A stretch of DNA of 53,426 bases. Origin: Bdellovibrionota bacterium. Lineage in GTDB: Bacteria > Bdellovibrionota_G > JALEGL01 > DATDPG01. A program made the translations under genes and the position numbers. Shown piece after piece: positions 9,120 through 17,933 of this stretch (its first letter is position 1; every line of letters starts with the position of its first letter). The notes beneath the pieces were generated by a model. The model made no database searches, was not told the origin of the DNA, and saw only the letters and a list, made by a program, of their open reading frames with translations. Location: contig DATDPG010000085.1 of the NCBI GenBank assembly GCA_035292885.1, positions 1 through 53,426 on the forward strand, written 5' to 3'.

Positions 9120-9917
9120 GTGAATCGGCAAAAGATACTTGCTCTGGAAAAAGAGATGTTTGGAAATGTTCACGACGCCTACAAGCAAAGTGTGGCTATT
9201 GCCTGGGATTCGTCCTCCTCCTATGCAAAGGCAGTCGATCGTATCCTCTCGTTACATTTGAGCCGCTTGGATTCCAGAGCCTCCATACTCGATATCGGGG
9301 GTGCTTCGCGCTGGTGGATCCGGCGGTTCGGTCGAGAAACCCAGGCGATTGTCTTGGATCTCTCCAGCACTTTTTTGCATTCCGTCGCCGCCGAGAATCG
9401 ATGGAAAATGCTGCTCGGAGCCAATTGCGAGGCTCTCCCCCTTGATTCTGCCTCATTTGATTTGGTTTTGATCCAAGGTGTCCTCCACCATGTGCCTGAC
9501 CAACGTCTGGCACTGGCCGAGGCTGGAAGAATCCTGAGACCCGGCGGTACCTTGATCGTCATCGAACCCGCGAAGTGGAGTGTGGCCTTGGTGTACTACC
9601 TGATCAAGCGTCTCGTATATATCTTCTTTGGGACGTGGGGCCTTCGACGAATTTTGCGTTACTACGGCAGTCCCCATGAATCCTTCGTATCGCCCGCGAT
9701 CATTCGTTGTATTCTTGGTCCACCGAGGTTCAGCGTCTACCTGACGAAGACCACGCCTTTCCGTTTTCCCTACATCGGTAAAGCCACGTCCACCCGAGTG
9801 TATCGTGCGTTGGAGAACGCGCTCAATCGAACCGTTTTCGCGCGTTGGTTTGGCAGTTACTTGTTTGCGGAGATCTCCCGCTCCTTTGTCGCACAAACCG
9901 TCAGCAAGAGAGACTGA
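9120..9917 (+). CDS. SAM-dependent methyltransferase
   Basis: A class I methyltransferase of about 265 residues. Motif I is ILDIGGASRWW, a tryptophan-rich variant of the usual DxGxGxG. The post-motif pattern FDLVLIQGVLHHVPD and RPGGTLIVIEP follows the Methyltransf_11 family. The GTG at 9120 is chosen because it follows an A/G-rich stretch after the previous stop; an in-frame GTG at 9093 is also possible. It is last in its operon and overlaps the convergent methyltransferase by 61 bases. It probably methylates a sugar in the glycan. Confidence 0.78.
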   Translation: MNRQKILALEKEMFGNVHDAYKQSVAIAWDSSSSYAKAVDRILSLHLSRLDSRASILDIGGASRWWIRRFGRETQAIVLDLSSTFLHSVAAENRWKMLLGANCEALPLDSASFDLVLIQGVLHHVPDQRLALAEAGRILRPGGTLIVIEPAKWSVALVYYLIKRLVYIFFGTWGLRRILRYYGSPHESFVSPAIIRCILGPPRFSVYLTKTTPFRFPYIGKATSTRVYRALENALNRTVFARWFGSYLFAEISRSFVAQTVSKRD

Positions 9918-10777
9918 CCCAACCAGTCCAACGGTCGCAGAAGCAGAGCCTCTGACTGAAAAAGGATCTCCGACCACGCCTTTCCCGAAAGACCGATCTT
10001 GCGCAATTGCTCCTCACCGAAAACACTCGGCACCGACCGAACGCCACGAAAGCCGGCGTTCTCAAGATAAGCTGCCAACGTTTTGCGTGTGAAATAGTTG
10101 AGATGCCCGCTCTGAATCACCGAATATGAAAACCCAGGCCCGATGACCGACAAAAACACCTTTTCGAAATAGACCGACAGGAGCGAATAGTTGGGGACGA
10201 TGGCCAAGAAAAGCCCCCCCTGGCGCAGCAGGGCGTGGAGGTGGCCAAGTGCCTCCCGGAGGTGAAGGACATGCTCGAGCGTATGGGCCGAATAGATCAC
10301 ATCAAAGTAACCGTCGCCATAATGTTTACGAATCGCGTCGAATGACGCGTACATCGGGACGCCCTCCCGCGTTCGAATCTGGTGGCACGCGTTCTCGTCT
10401 TTGTCCATGCCGACGATCTCGCCAAAGCCGAACTCCTTCGCTCTTGAAATGCAAAACCCCGTGCCGCTTCCAAATTCCAGGAAACGTAGTTCCTTCGGCG
10501 CAAGCACTGTGATGTGCGTCGCCCGATACGAACAAAACAACCGTTTCAGCTCGAAGTCGTGCATGTGGGCAGGTCTCCCCCAATGCTCGGTGAACCCGGG
10601 GTCACTGGCGTATCCGAGACTCTCCTCATCGATTTGGAACTTCGACTCCAGGTACGACATTCCGCATGCCGTACAATCGATGACGTTCAACCGACGTTCC
10701 GGATTGTAGTGATCCGAAGCAGAGCGGACCGTTTTGCGCAAACCGGTGAGATCGTTGCCACAGAGTTCGCAGGTCAT
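9857..10777 (-). CDS. SAM-dependent methyltransferase with N-terminal zinc-binding cysteines
   Basis: A 306-residue methyltransferase. Two CxxC pairs at the start (CELCGN and CTACGM) resemble the small zinc-binding domain found on many sugar C- and O-methyltransferases in glycan loci. Motif I is FLEFGSGTGFC, followed by IVGMDKDENA, and HTLEHVLHL matches the Methyltransf_23 type. The C-terminus has a hydrophobic patch. It begins with an ATGA overlap with the radical SAM gene upstream. It likely methylates a nucleotide sugar or growing polysaccharide; the substrate is unknown. Confidence 0.83.
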   Translation of the reverse strand: MTCELCGNDLTGLRKTVRSASDHYNPERRLNVIDCTACGMSYLESKFQIDEESLGYASDPGFTEHWGRPAHMHDFELKRLFCSYRATHITVLAPKELRFLEFGSGTGFCISRAKEFGFGEIVGMDKDENACHQIRTREGVPMYASFDAIRKHYGDGYFDVIYSAHTLEHVLHLREALGHLHALLRQGGLFLAIVPNYSLLSVYFEKVFLSVIGPGFSYSVIQSGHLNYFTRKTLAAYLENAGFRGVRSVPSVFGEEQLRKIGLSGKAWSEILFQSEALLLRPLDWLGQSLLLTVCATKEREISANK

Positions 10778-11856
10778 GCCAGACGAATCATTTTACGATC
10801 GTACATCGGACATTTCTCGCAAAAGGCCGGAGGAACGGAATTTTTCATTTCCTGACGAAAAGCCCTATAGTCTTGACTGTCCCAAATATCGGCGAACGGT
10901 CGATCCCGGGTCGAACCAAAATTGAATTTACCGTCCCATCCGTGCCAATTGCACGGGGTGGCTAGACCGTCCGCCGTGATATAGCTGAAGAACCACGGGA
11001 GCTGGCAACGCCGCTTCCCATCCCCGGCCGAAATCTGCGCTTCCAAGTTCACGCCAAGCCTCTTGGCCGCCAGGCGGGCCTCCTCGTAGAACTGATTCCG
11101 CCTCGTCCGCTCCAAATCGATCGTCTTCGACTCGAAAGCCTTTTCAATGCCTTGGCTTCCCCAAAACATGATGTCCTGGACGACCAGCTTCGAAACCCCG
11201 AGGTCGGCCGTGAGCTGCACAAGGGCCGGCAGCTCGTGCATGTTGGCGCTCGTCAGACAATTATAAATAGTCACTTGCAGGAGACTTTTACGTTCCCGAA
11301 TCAACGCTGTCAGAGCTTTCACGTTGGCAATGACTTTCTCGAAGTTAGCTCCCGCCCGCTGAACCTCGAATGACTCTTTGGTAGGCCCGTCGATCGATAT
11401 ATTCAGATAATCTTGACCGTTCGAGAGGATCTCTTCGCGCATTCGTTCGGTAAGCAGCGTGCCGTTCGTGAAAAAACCGCAGTAAATGCCCTTGGATTTC
11501 GCATATTGCACCATTCGGAAAAGGTCCTTGAGCATTGTTGGCTCACCGATTCCGTAGAGAATCAGTTTCGCGACAAACTCAAACTGATCGATGAAAGTCT
11601 TGAACATGTCGAAGTCCATGTCTGTGCCAACGCCCAGCTTTTCGGCATGTATGCAGCTCGGGCAACGGAGATTGCACCGGGAGGTCGTCTCCATGTGAAG
11701 GATTACGGGAAGCTGGGAGGGTTTGAGCGGCTCGAAGAGTTGATTCCATTTCGCCCGAAAGATCGGTCGAAGGGCCCGGAAACCATGATTTTTCCAAGCG
11801 CTGGAAAGGATCGCTAGATTCTCGCGCAAATAAACGCGTTTAAGGACGGCGTTCAT
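10774..11856 (-). CDS. Radical SAM/SPASM protein
   Basis: A 360-residue radical SAM enzyme. The cluster motif is C61, C65, C68 in CNLRCPSC, and YGIGEPTM replaces the common GGEP. A C-terminal SPASM-type set is visible (RCQLPW, TPCNWHG, CEKCPMYD). SPASM proteins modify peptides or act on small molecules; here the glycan setting suggests a sugar or lipid substrate, but this is only inference. It lies between a glycosyltransferase and a methyltransferase on the minus strand with 4-base overlaps on both sides. Confidence 0.85.
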   Translation of the reverse strand: MNAVLKRVYLRENLAILSSAWKNHGFRALRPIFRAKWNQLFEPLKPSQLPVILHMETTSRCNLRCPSCIHAEKLGVGTDMDFDMFKTFIDQFEFVAKLILYGIGEPTMLKDLFRMVQYAKSKGIYCGFFTNGTLLTERMREEILSNGQDYLNISIDGPTKESFEVQRAGANFEKVIANVKALTALIRERKSLLQVTIYNCLTSANMHELPALVQLTADLGVSKLVVQDIMFWGSQGIEKAFESKTIDLERTRRNQFYEEARLAAKRLGVNLEAQISAGDGKRRCQLPWFFSYITADGLATPCNWHGWDGKFNFGSTRDRPFADIWDSQDYRAFRQEMKNSVPPAFCEKCPMYDRKMIRLA

Positions 11857-13127
11857 GGTTCAGGGAAAAGGGGGCTCACGTATTGTTTTACGATATCGTC
11901 CCAATCGTGACGCTCTTCGACCCTCCGGCGAGCGCTGATTCCCATCGTCACGCGCTTTGATTCGTCATCGAGCAAAAGCTTGAGCTTCTCGGCGAGGTCG
12001 TCGGCATTCCCTGGGGCGAAATGGTAACCTTCGATACCATCTTCGAAGATGTCCGCCAAACCTCCGATCCGGCTCGCTACGACGGGCAAGCCTGCCGCCA
12101 TCGCCTCAAGAGTCACCATGCCGAACGGTTCCGGCCAAAGAGAGGGAATGACAACAATATCGCATTGACTGTAGAGGTCCGGCATTTCGGAGTGGGACCT
12201 CCAGGGGATTGAACGAATTCCCGGCGCCCCTTTGAAATGGGAATCGGTCGTCCATATTTCAAAGTCCGATCGCGAGCGACGCAAGCATTCCGCCGCCGCG
12301 ACCGCGACGGCGAAGCCCTTCCTCTTTTCCTCCGTTCTTCCTGGCACCAAAATCACCTTTTTCCCTTCGAAACCGCCATTTGTGCTATGGCGCGGCGTAA
12401 ACCGACGGACGTCCACGCCCCCCGGCACGATCCTCACTTCCCTCGCGAAAGGCGAAACCCGATCCGCCGTGGATCGGTTATAAACCAGAACCACCCGGCT
12501 TGCATGCAGACTTTCGATGACCCGTTCGCGATAACTCGGAAGAAAAGCCCGCGCGGCAAAAAATTCGTGCAGCCACGTCGGACTCGGGTAGGAAACATAA
12601 AAGCCGAGCGTACAAACGTCACAGCGCAAATGCGTAAGAGCACCGTCCCGGAGGTAGTCTTTCTCGCATGCCTTTCCCCATCGATAAAGGAAGCCGTCGG
12701 CTTTGATGCATAGCATCTCATGGGCGTAGATGCGAACGACGGGTTTGAAGTCCTTGAGAGCTAGGGCGAGATAGGGCTTCAAGTACCAGGACTGCGTGAT
12801 CCAGACATGGTCCGGTTTCCAGGCTTCGATCGCCGATTTAAATCGCGGTCCGATCCCCTTCGCGGAGAAAGAAAGCGGCCCGAACGGCACCAGCTCGATT
12901 TCCACCCCTACCGGTTCCCGAATCCTGCCCTTCCAGAAAAAACGGGTCCGATCGAGCGGCCAGCGAAACCTTTTGGAACCCACTCGGAGCCAGTCTTCCA
13001 TGGTAGCTGCGAAGATCTTGACGTTATTATCCCTCGCCAGGCGAACGGCACATTCTCGAACATCCGTCTGAGCCCCCCCATCGGGCGGCCAATTGAAACA
13101 ACTGTCCACGATCGCGATCCGCGCCAC
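11853..13127 (-). CDS. Family 4 glycosyltransferase (GT-B)
   Basis: A 424-residue GT4 glycosyltransferase. The N-terminal domain has PPDGGAQTDVRE, close to the GG loop of family members. The C-terminal domain has VILVPGRTEEKRKG and the retaining-enzyme motif PSLWPEPFGMVTLEAMAAGLP, which includes the EPFG...E nucleotide-sugar site. Translation starts at a GTG, only a few bases from the divergent B12-radical-SAM gene. It is first in a three-gene minus-strand operon. Confidence 0.87.
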   Translation of the reverse strand: MARIAIVDSCFNWPPDGGAQTDVRECAVRLARDNNVKIFAATMEDWLRVGSKRFRWPLDRTRFFWKGRIREPVGVEIELVPFGPLSFSAKGIGPRFKSAIEAWKPDHVWITQSWYLKPYLALALKDFKPVVRIYAHEMLCIKADGFLYRWGKACEKDYLRDGALTHLRCDVCTLGFYVSYPSPTWLHEFFAARAFLPSYRERVIESLHASRVVLVYNRSTADRVSPFAREVRIVPGGVDVRRFTPRHSTNGGFEGKKVILVPGRTEEKRKGFAVAVAAAECLRRSRSDFEIWTTDSHFKGAPGIRSIPWRSHSEMPDLYSQCDIVVIPSLWPEPFGMVTLEAMAAGLPVVASRIGGLADIFEDGIEGYHFAPGNADDLAEKLKLLLDDESKRVTMGISARRRVEERHDWDDIVKQYVSPLFPEP

Positions 13128-13159
13128 GCTTTATGATAACATGCCGCCCCCGGACGCGA

Positions 13160-14551
13160 ATGGCGGTTCTTCTTTTAAACCCTCCCAACCCAAAAGGGTT
13201 CCAGGCCAACCGCGACTTCATGGGAAACTACGGGATGCTCAACACGCGCCCCGGCATCGTGTTGCCTCCGCTTCATCTCATACAGATGGGCGGAACCGTA
13301 CCCGCCGAAGAGGTTTTTTTTCTGGACGCGGCCGCCGAAGGCCTCTCGCTGGATGAGACACGGGAACGGATACGAAATCGACCTCCAGATATTTCGATCG
13401 TTTTGACGTCGACCCCGACCTTCGACGAAGACTGCCAAATGGCCCGTTGGCTTAAGTCGATATCGCTGAAGCCGGTTTATTTGTACGGCCCCCATCCCGC
13501 CCATGTGCAGGACGAAGCCTTTGAAAAAAGCGACGCAGACGGCATCGTCGTCGGCTACACTCCCAAGACCCTTCCCGCGCTTCTGGCGGGACCCAAACCA
13601 GCCCTGGAAGAGATCATCTATCCGGGGCACCGAAAGGATCCCCCGCCCGTCGCCCCCGCTTTCAACTTGGACGACCTCCCCTATGGTTGCTGGGAGAAGG
13701 CGCCGCTTTATCGATATCGATTCAACCTCCACGAACCGATCCCCTTTGCTACCATGCGCACCTCTCTCGGCTGTGTTTATACATGCGCCTATTGCCCGTA
13801 TGTCGTCGCTGAGGGAAACCGGTTTCTGGCGATGTCGTCCGATCGGATTTACTCCGAAATGGAGTACCTCTCATCGAAGTTTGGCGTTCGCTATATTCTG
13901 TTTCGCGATCTTCTCTTCACAGCCCAAAAAAAAAGAATCGAGCTCCTCTGCCAAAGACTGATCGAGCATCCCCTGCCGCTGAAGTGGCGGTGCGAAACAT
14001 CAACACAGCACTTGACTTCCAACCTCGTAAGTTTGCTCGCACGTGCCGGTTGCACCGGAATCAACCTCGGGGTGGAGACTATCGATGACCTCTCCGCCTC
14101 CGAAATGGACCTGATCTCAAAACGAAGGGACCTCGACCATCTACAGGCCATGTTTCGTTCCTGCCGCGAGCACGGCATCAAGGCGAATGCGCTTTTCGTG
14201 TTCGGCTTTCCTGCGGATCAGCGGAGCGGCATTCTCAAAACGATCGCCTTCGCGAAAAATCTCGACGCCGATACGGTGCAGTTCTGTGCAGCTGTGCCCT
14301 ACCCCGGGACGCAACTATTTCGCCTGGCAACGCAGGAGGGTCTGATTGAAACGTCGAAATGGGAGGATTACTCTTCGCTGCGACCCGTCATGCACACCCG
14401 ACACCTTGCAAAAAAGGACGTCCAAGAACTCATTCGCTCCGGTCTTCGATCTTTTTATTTGAAGCCGACCCGAATTAAACGCCTTGCCGGACACCCTGCG
14501 GATTTGTTGCGTCGAACCAAGGCGTTCGTAAATTTCTATTTACGACGTTGA
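13160..14551 (+). CDS. B12-binding-domain radical SAM protein (BchE-like)
   Basis: About 463 residues. The first ~150 form a cobalamin-binding-like domain (ISIVLTSTP, YLYGPHPAHV). The radical SAM core follows with C205, C209, C212 in CVYTCAYC, and the C-terminal half has NLGVETID and VFGFPAD, typical of BchE-type enzymes. These catalyse difficult cyclisations or methylations at unactivated carbon; the substrate here is unknown. The ATG at 13160 starts just before the fold; an ATG at 13133 is in frame but overlaps a TATGAT sequence. It shares its family with the gene at 30987. Confidence 0.82.
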   Translation: MAVLLLNPPNPKGFQANRDFMGNYGMLNTRPGIVLPPLHLIQMGGTVPAEEVFFLDAAAEGLSLDETRERIRNRPPDISIVLTSTPTFDEDCQMARWLKSISLKPVYLYGPHPAHVQDEAFEKSDADGIVVGYTPKTLPALLAGPKPALEEIIYPGHRKDPPPVAPAFNLDDLPYGCWEKAPLYRYRFNLHEPIPFATMRTSLGCVYTCAYCPYVVAEGNRFLAMSSDRIYSEMEYLSSKFGVRYILFRDLLFTAQKKRIELLCQRLIEHPLPLKWRCETSTQHLTSNLVSLLARAGCTGINLGVETIDDLSASEMDLISKRRDLDHLQAMFRSCREHGIKANALFVFGFPADQRSGILKTIAFAKNLDADTVQFCAAVPYPGTQLFRLATQEGLIETSKWEDYSSLRPVMHTRHLAKKDVQELIRSGLRSFYLKPTRIKRLAGHPADLLRRTKAFVNFYLRR

Positions 14552-14579
14552 TACAACTTCGCGCGGAATTGACCCTATC

Positions 14580-15551
14580 ATGAAATATCTCATTACAGGG
14601 GCGAGCGGGTTGATCGGTGGGGCGCTCCTCCGGGAACTTGTTGCGAATCAGCACGACGTGGTAGCCGTCAGCCGACACCCGCCGGTGGGCGCTCAAGACG
14701 TTGTTTGGCATAAAGGCGACATCACCAAGCCGGAATCTCTGGCTCCTGCTTTCAGCGAGAGCTACGACGTACTGATTCACCTTGCCGGGCTCGTGTCTGC
14801 GGACGGCCGAAACAGAGAGGAGCTTTTTGCGGTAAATGGCCAGGGCACTCGCAATGTTTTTGAGTGGGCGCTCAAAGCGAAGATCCGCCGATGTCTGCAA
14901 GTCAGTTCAACGGCGGCGATCGGACCTGCTCCATATGGACGCATCGCCGACGAGACCACGCCCTTCAGCTGGTCGCCGGATAAATTTGCGTATCATGCGT
15001 CGAAGCACGAAGGAGAAAAAATCGCACTTGAGTATGTGCTGAAAGGACTGGATGTGGTCGTTGTGAATCCGGCATTCGTTTACAGCGAGAAGGACGATCA
15101 CACGCCTGCGAGGGACTTGTTACGAAAGATTCGCGACCGCAGGCTACCCCTTTATCCACCCGGGGGAATGTGCAACGTCTGGGTTGGCGACGTCGTCAAA
15201 GGCATGACACGAGCTGTGGAACGCGGTCGCACGGGAGAAAGGTATATTTTGGGAGGTGAGAACCTACTCCATCGAGATTCATATGGCATCATGGCCGAGG
15301 CTCTTGGGGCCGTAATTCCCCGAATCCCAGTGGGTGTGGCAGCGCTCTATGTGTACGCCCTTACTTCCGAGATCGGGGCGCGACTTATGCGCCAGAAGCC
15401 TCGCTTCTGCCTATCCTGGGCCCGCGCCTCAAACCACACCTACTTCTACTCTTCCGAGAAGGCCGCCCGTGAACTCGCATATGCTCCTCTTGACTTCCGC
15501 AGCACGATTCAGCGCGTCGTTCCCGCCATGTTAAATGCTCGGCTCCTATGA
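14580..15551 (+). CDS. NAD-dependent epimerase/dehydratase (extended SDR)
   Basis: A 323-residue extended SDR. The nucleotide motif TGASGLIGGALL lies at residues 6-17, and the catalytic pair appears as YHASK in KFAYHASKHEGE. HLAGLVSADG and VVNPAFVYS are also typical. It resembles dihydroflavonol-reductase-like sugar or lipid reductases. It heads a long operon to 22022 and is coupled by ATGA to a glycosyltransferase. A truncated second copy of this gene lies at 16687, beside a paralogue of the same glycosyltransferase. Confidence 0.83.
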   Translation: MKYLITGASGLIGGALLRELVANQHDVVAVSRHPPVGAQDVVWHKGDITKPESLAPAFSESYDVLIHLAGLVSADGRNREELFAVNGQGTRNVFEWALKAKIRRCLQVSSTAAIGPAPYGRIADETTPFSWSPDKFAYHASKHEGEKIALEYVLKGLDVVVVNPAFVYSEKDDHTPARDLLRKIRDRRLPLYPPGGMCNVWVGDVVKGMTRAVERGRTGERYILGGENLLHRDSYGIMAEALGAVIPRIPVGVAALYVYALTSEIGARLMRQKPRFCLSWARASNHTYFYSSEKAARELAYAPLDFRSTIQRVVPAMLNARLL

Positions 15552-16474
15552 CCCCTCCGAATATCACGGTCGCCATCTGCACTCGAAACCGTGCAAGGAT
15601 GCTGGATGGCGCAATAGAGAGTCTTTTGCGTCAGTCCATCAGCCCAAACGCATACGAGATCCTCATCGTCGACAATAATTCTATCGACCAAACCGAACAA
15701 ATCTCGGCACAGTGGATGACTCGAACCAGCGGGCTTGTCCGATATACCCAACAGCCGGTCCCCGGGTTGAGCGCATCCCGAAATCATGCCATTGAGCGCG
15801 CATACGGCTCCATCCTCGCATTTATAGATGACGATGCCCGGCCTGTGCCCGATTGGCTCACTCACATCAAGAACTGTTTTGAGCAAGACGCTAAGTGCGT
15901 AGGTGTTGGCGGATCGATCGTACTGAGTTGGCTAAGCAGCCGCCCGTCTTGGTTGCGGAAGCAGGAAGAGTACTTCTACGCCGCACACGATTTGGGATCG
16001 GAAGCTCGATTGATGCGATTCCCCGAATTTGCAATGGGTACGAACATGGCTTTTCAAACCTCCGCCCTAAAGCATATAGGAGGGTTTCCGACGAATTTCG
16101 GATACAATTCGGCCGCCGGTACGATCTTGCCCAATGAGGAGCTCTTCGTCTCTTACTCCCTCCACCAAACTGGAAGTCACATGTGGTATCTGCCCCAAGC
16201 GCGAGTCCAGCATTTGATTGACAACGAGAGAGCGTCGGTCGATTGGTTCCTCCGGCGAGCGGGCGCGCAGGGGACCGCCGATGCAAGACTCGTCAAGAGC
16301 TTTCGTCGCTACGGGGTATTGCGACTGAATTTAACGTTATGGTTACGCCGCGTCGCCCTCGAACGCGCTCGTCTTCGGCTGCGCCTCTGTCGTCAAACCG
16401 GCGACACTCCGACCAAAGTGCTCTTCAATGTGAAGCTCCGTTACAATCAAGGCTTTTTGGACGAATGGCGCTGA
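15548..16474 (+). CDS. Family 2 glycosyltransferase
   Basis: A 308-residue GT-A glycosyltransferase with VAICTRNRARML at the start, ILIVDNNSIDQT, GLSASRNHAIE, and the metal motif FIDDDARPVPDW. The C-terminal half (GGFPTNFGY, NEELFVSY) also follows the family. No membrane helix is clear. It is a paralogue of the product at 17007, sharing motifs and length end to end. It overlaps the upstream epimerase by 4 bases, so the two form a module. Confidence 0.86.
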   Translation: MTPPNITVAICTRNRARMLDGAIESLLRQSISPNAYEILIVDNNSIDQTEQISAQWMTRTSGLVRYTQQPVPGLSASRNHAIERAYGSILAFIDDDARPVPDWLTHIKNCFEQDAKCVGVGGSIVLSWLSSRPSWLRKQEEYFYAAHDLGSEARLMRFPEFAMGTNMAFQTSALKHIGGFPTNFGYNSAAGTILPNEELFVSYSLHQTGSHMWYLPQARVQHLIDNERASVDWFLRRAGAQGTADARLVKSFRRYGVLRLNLTLWLRRVALERARLRLRLCRQTGDTPTKVLFNVKLRYNQGFLDEWR

Positions 16475-16686
16475 CTCCGATCAGGGTACGACGCAAAAGC
16501 GAATATGTTGGTTCCTTTACGAAGACAATCCGAAAGGATGCGAAGCGCTGGAGAATGCGCCTTTCCAGCCGGGGCCGAAACTCCACGATAGTTCGTCAGC
16601 ACGCAGGGCAAGAACCCGTTGCTCTATGTTACTAACGTCTGGAATCTTCTCGGCGTGCGAAGATTTCACGCAGCGATTTTGCTGAG

Positions 16687-17010
16687 TTGATTGGCGTCCG
16701 CGTTCCGAGCGGCGATGAGCGCGGAAATAATTCGTCGTCCTTTATCCGTGAGCTGATAGCGGTGGGTGGAATGAAACCGGTCGCTCAAGTTCCTATGTGG
16801 ATCATGTATCTGTATGCGATTGCGGGAGAGTGCGAAGGGAGGCTCTTCGGACGATTGCCTCGCTTTTCGTTACTATGGGCGCGATCCGCAAACCATTTTC
16901 ATTTTTACAGTTCGGACAAGGCTAGGCGGGAACTTGACTACAATCCGATTGATTTCCGCGCAATGATCCAGCGAACGGCAGATGCGTTAACACGGGATAA
17001 AATGTTGTGA
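16687..17010 (+). pseudogene. Truncated NAD-dependent epimerase (C-terminal remnant)
   Basis: The last ~90 residues match the C-terminus of the intact epimerase at 14580: PRFSLLWARSANHFHFYSS here against PRFCLSWARASNHTYFYSS there, followed in both by a REL-Y-P-DFR-IQR pattern. The Rossmann domain and catalytic Tyr/Lys are missing, so it cannot be an active epimerase. Homology begins near 16735; the preceding bases back to 16475 match neither the epimerase nor anything I recognise. The remnant is still in frame up to a GTGA overlap with the next glycosyltransferase, so it may survive for translational coupling. Confidence 0.72.
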
Positions 17011-17933
17011 CACGGATGTTTCTGACGGTTGCCATCTGTACCTTCAATCGTGCAAAGGAATTAAGCCGAGCTGTGGAGAGTGTCCTTCAACAAGATTTTC
17101 CCAAAGATAGTTACGAAATCCTCATCGTAGATAACCATTCCACCGATCAGACCGCGGAACTTGGCCAGGGGTTGGAAGGAGCGCATCGGGGTCTGGTACG
17201 CTATTTTTATCAACCGGTGCCAGGACTCTCCGTCAGCCGGAATGCGGCCGCTCAGAACGCAAAAGGCGATATCGTTATCTATTTAGACGACGACGCGGTA
17301 CCGCACCCGGAGTGGCTTCTGACATACCAGAACATTTTTTCTGCGCATCCAAATTGTTTCGGAGCTGGCGGTACGATCCGTCTGATATGGGAAAATGAAA
17401 GGCCCCTTTGGCTTCGTAACGAGGACGAAGCGCTTTATACCGCGTACGATTTAGGGAGAATCGAGCGCCGGATGTCCCCTCCGGAGTTTCCAAGGGGCGC
17501 GAATATGGCATGGCGAAAGAATATCCTGCTGAAGCTCGGCGGATTTCATCCGGACACGGGTTACGACGCCTCAAAGAACGCGCTCGTATCCAACGAAGAA
17601 AAATACATGGCCTACCTTGTCTATAACCGCGGAGGGGAGATTTGGTTTGCACCGAGTGCGACCGTGGATCACCGGATCGATCAGACAAGAGCAACCCCCT
17701 CCTATTTTCTTCGAAGAGTCTATTTTCAGGGTGTCGCGGACGCTCGTTTTAGTAAATTCATTTTCAGGCGTACGGCGCCGTGGAAGATACTCCGCCGTAT
17801 GATTCACAAGATGGCTTTTTGGCGCGCAACGGCCATGCTCCGCTGGATTCCTGAATCGGAGGAACACCCCGAGTACGTCCTTTACCGGGCCAAAGAAGAA
17901 TATAATCGCGGCTATCTAAGTGAACTGAATTGA
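17007..17933 (+). CDS. Family 2 glycosyltransferase (paralogue of the gene at 15548)
   Basis: A 308-residue GT-A enzyme with VAICTFNRAKEL, ILIVDNHSTDQT, GLSVSRNAAAQ and metal motif YLDDDAVPHPEW. It has the same length and layout as the protein at 15548, with many identical residues, so the two are duplicates that have diverged, perhaps to a different donor or acceptor. The start is GTG at 17007, overlapping the stop of the epimerase remnant. Confidence 0.86.
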   Translation: MTRMFLTVAICTFNRAKELSRAVESVLQQDFPKDSYEILIVDNHSTDQTAELGQGLEGAHRGLVRYFYQPVPGLSVSRNAAAQNAKGDIVIYLDDDAVPHPEWLLTYQNIFSAHPNCFGAGGTIRLIWENERPLWLRNEDEALYTAYDLGRIERRMSPPEFPRGANMAWRKNILLKLGGFHPDTGYDASKNALVSNEEKYMAYLVYNRGGEIWFAPSATVDHRIDQTRATPSYFLRRVYFQGVADARFSKFIFRRTAPWKILRRMIHKMAFWRATAMLRWIPESEEHPEYVLYRAKEEYNRGYLSELN

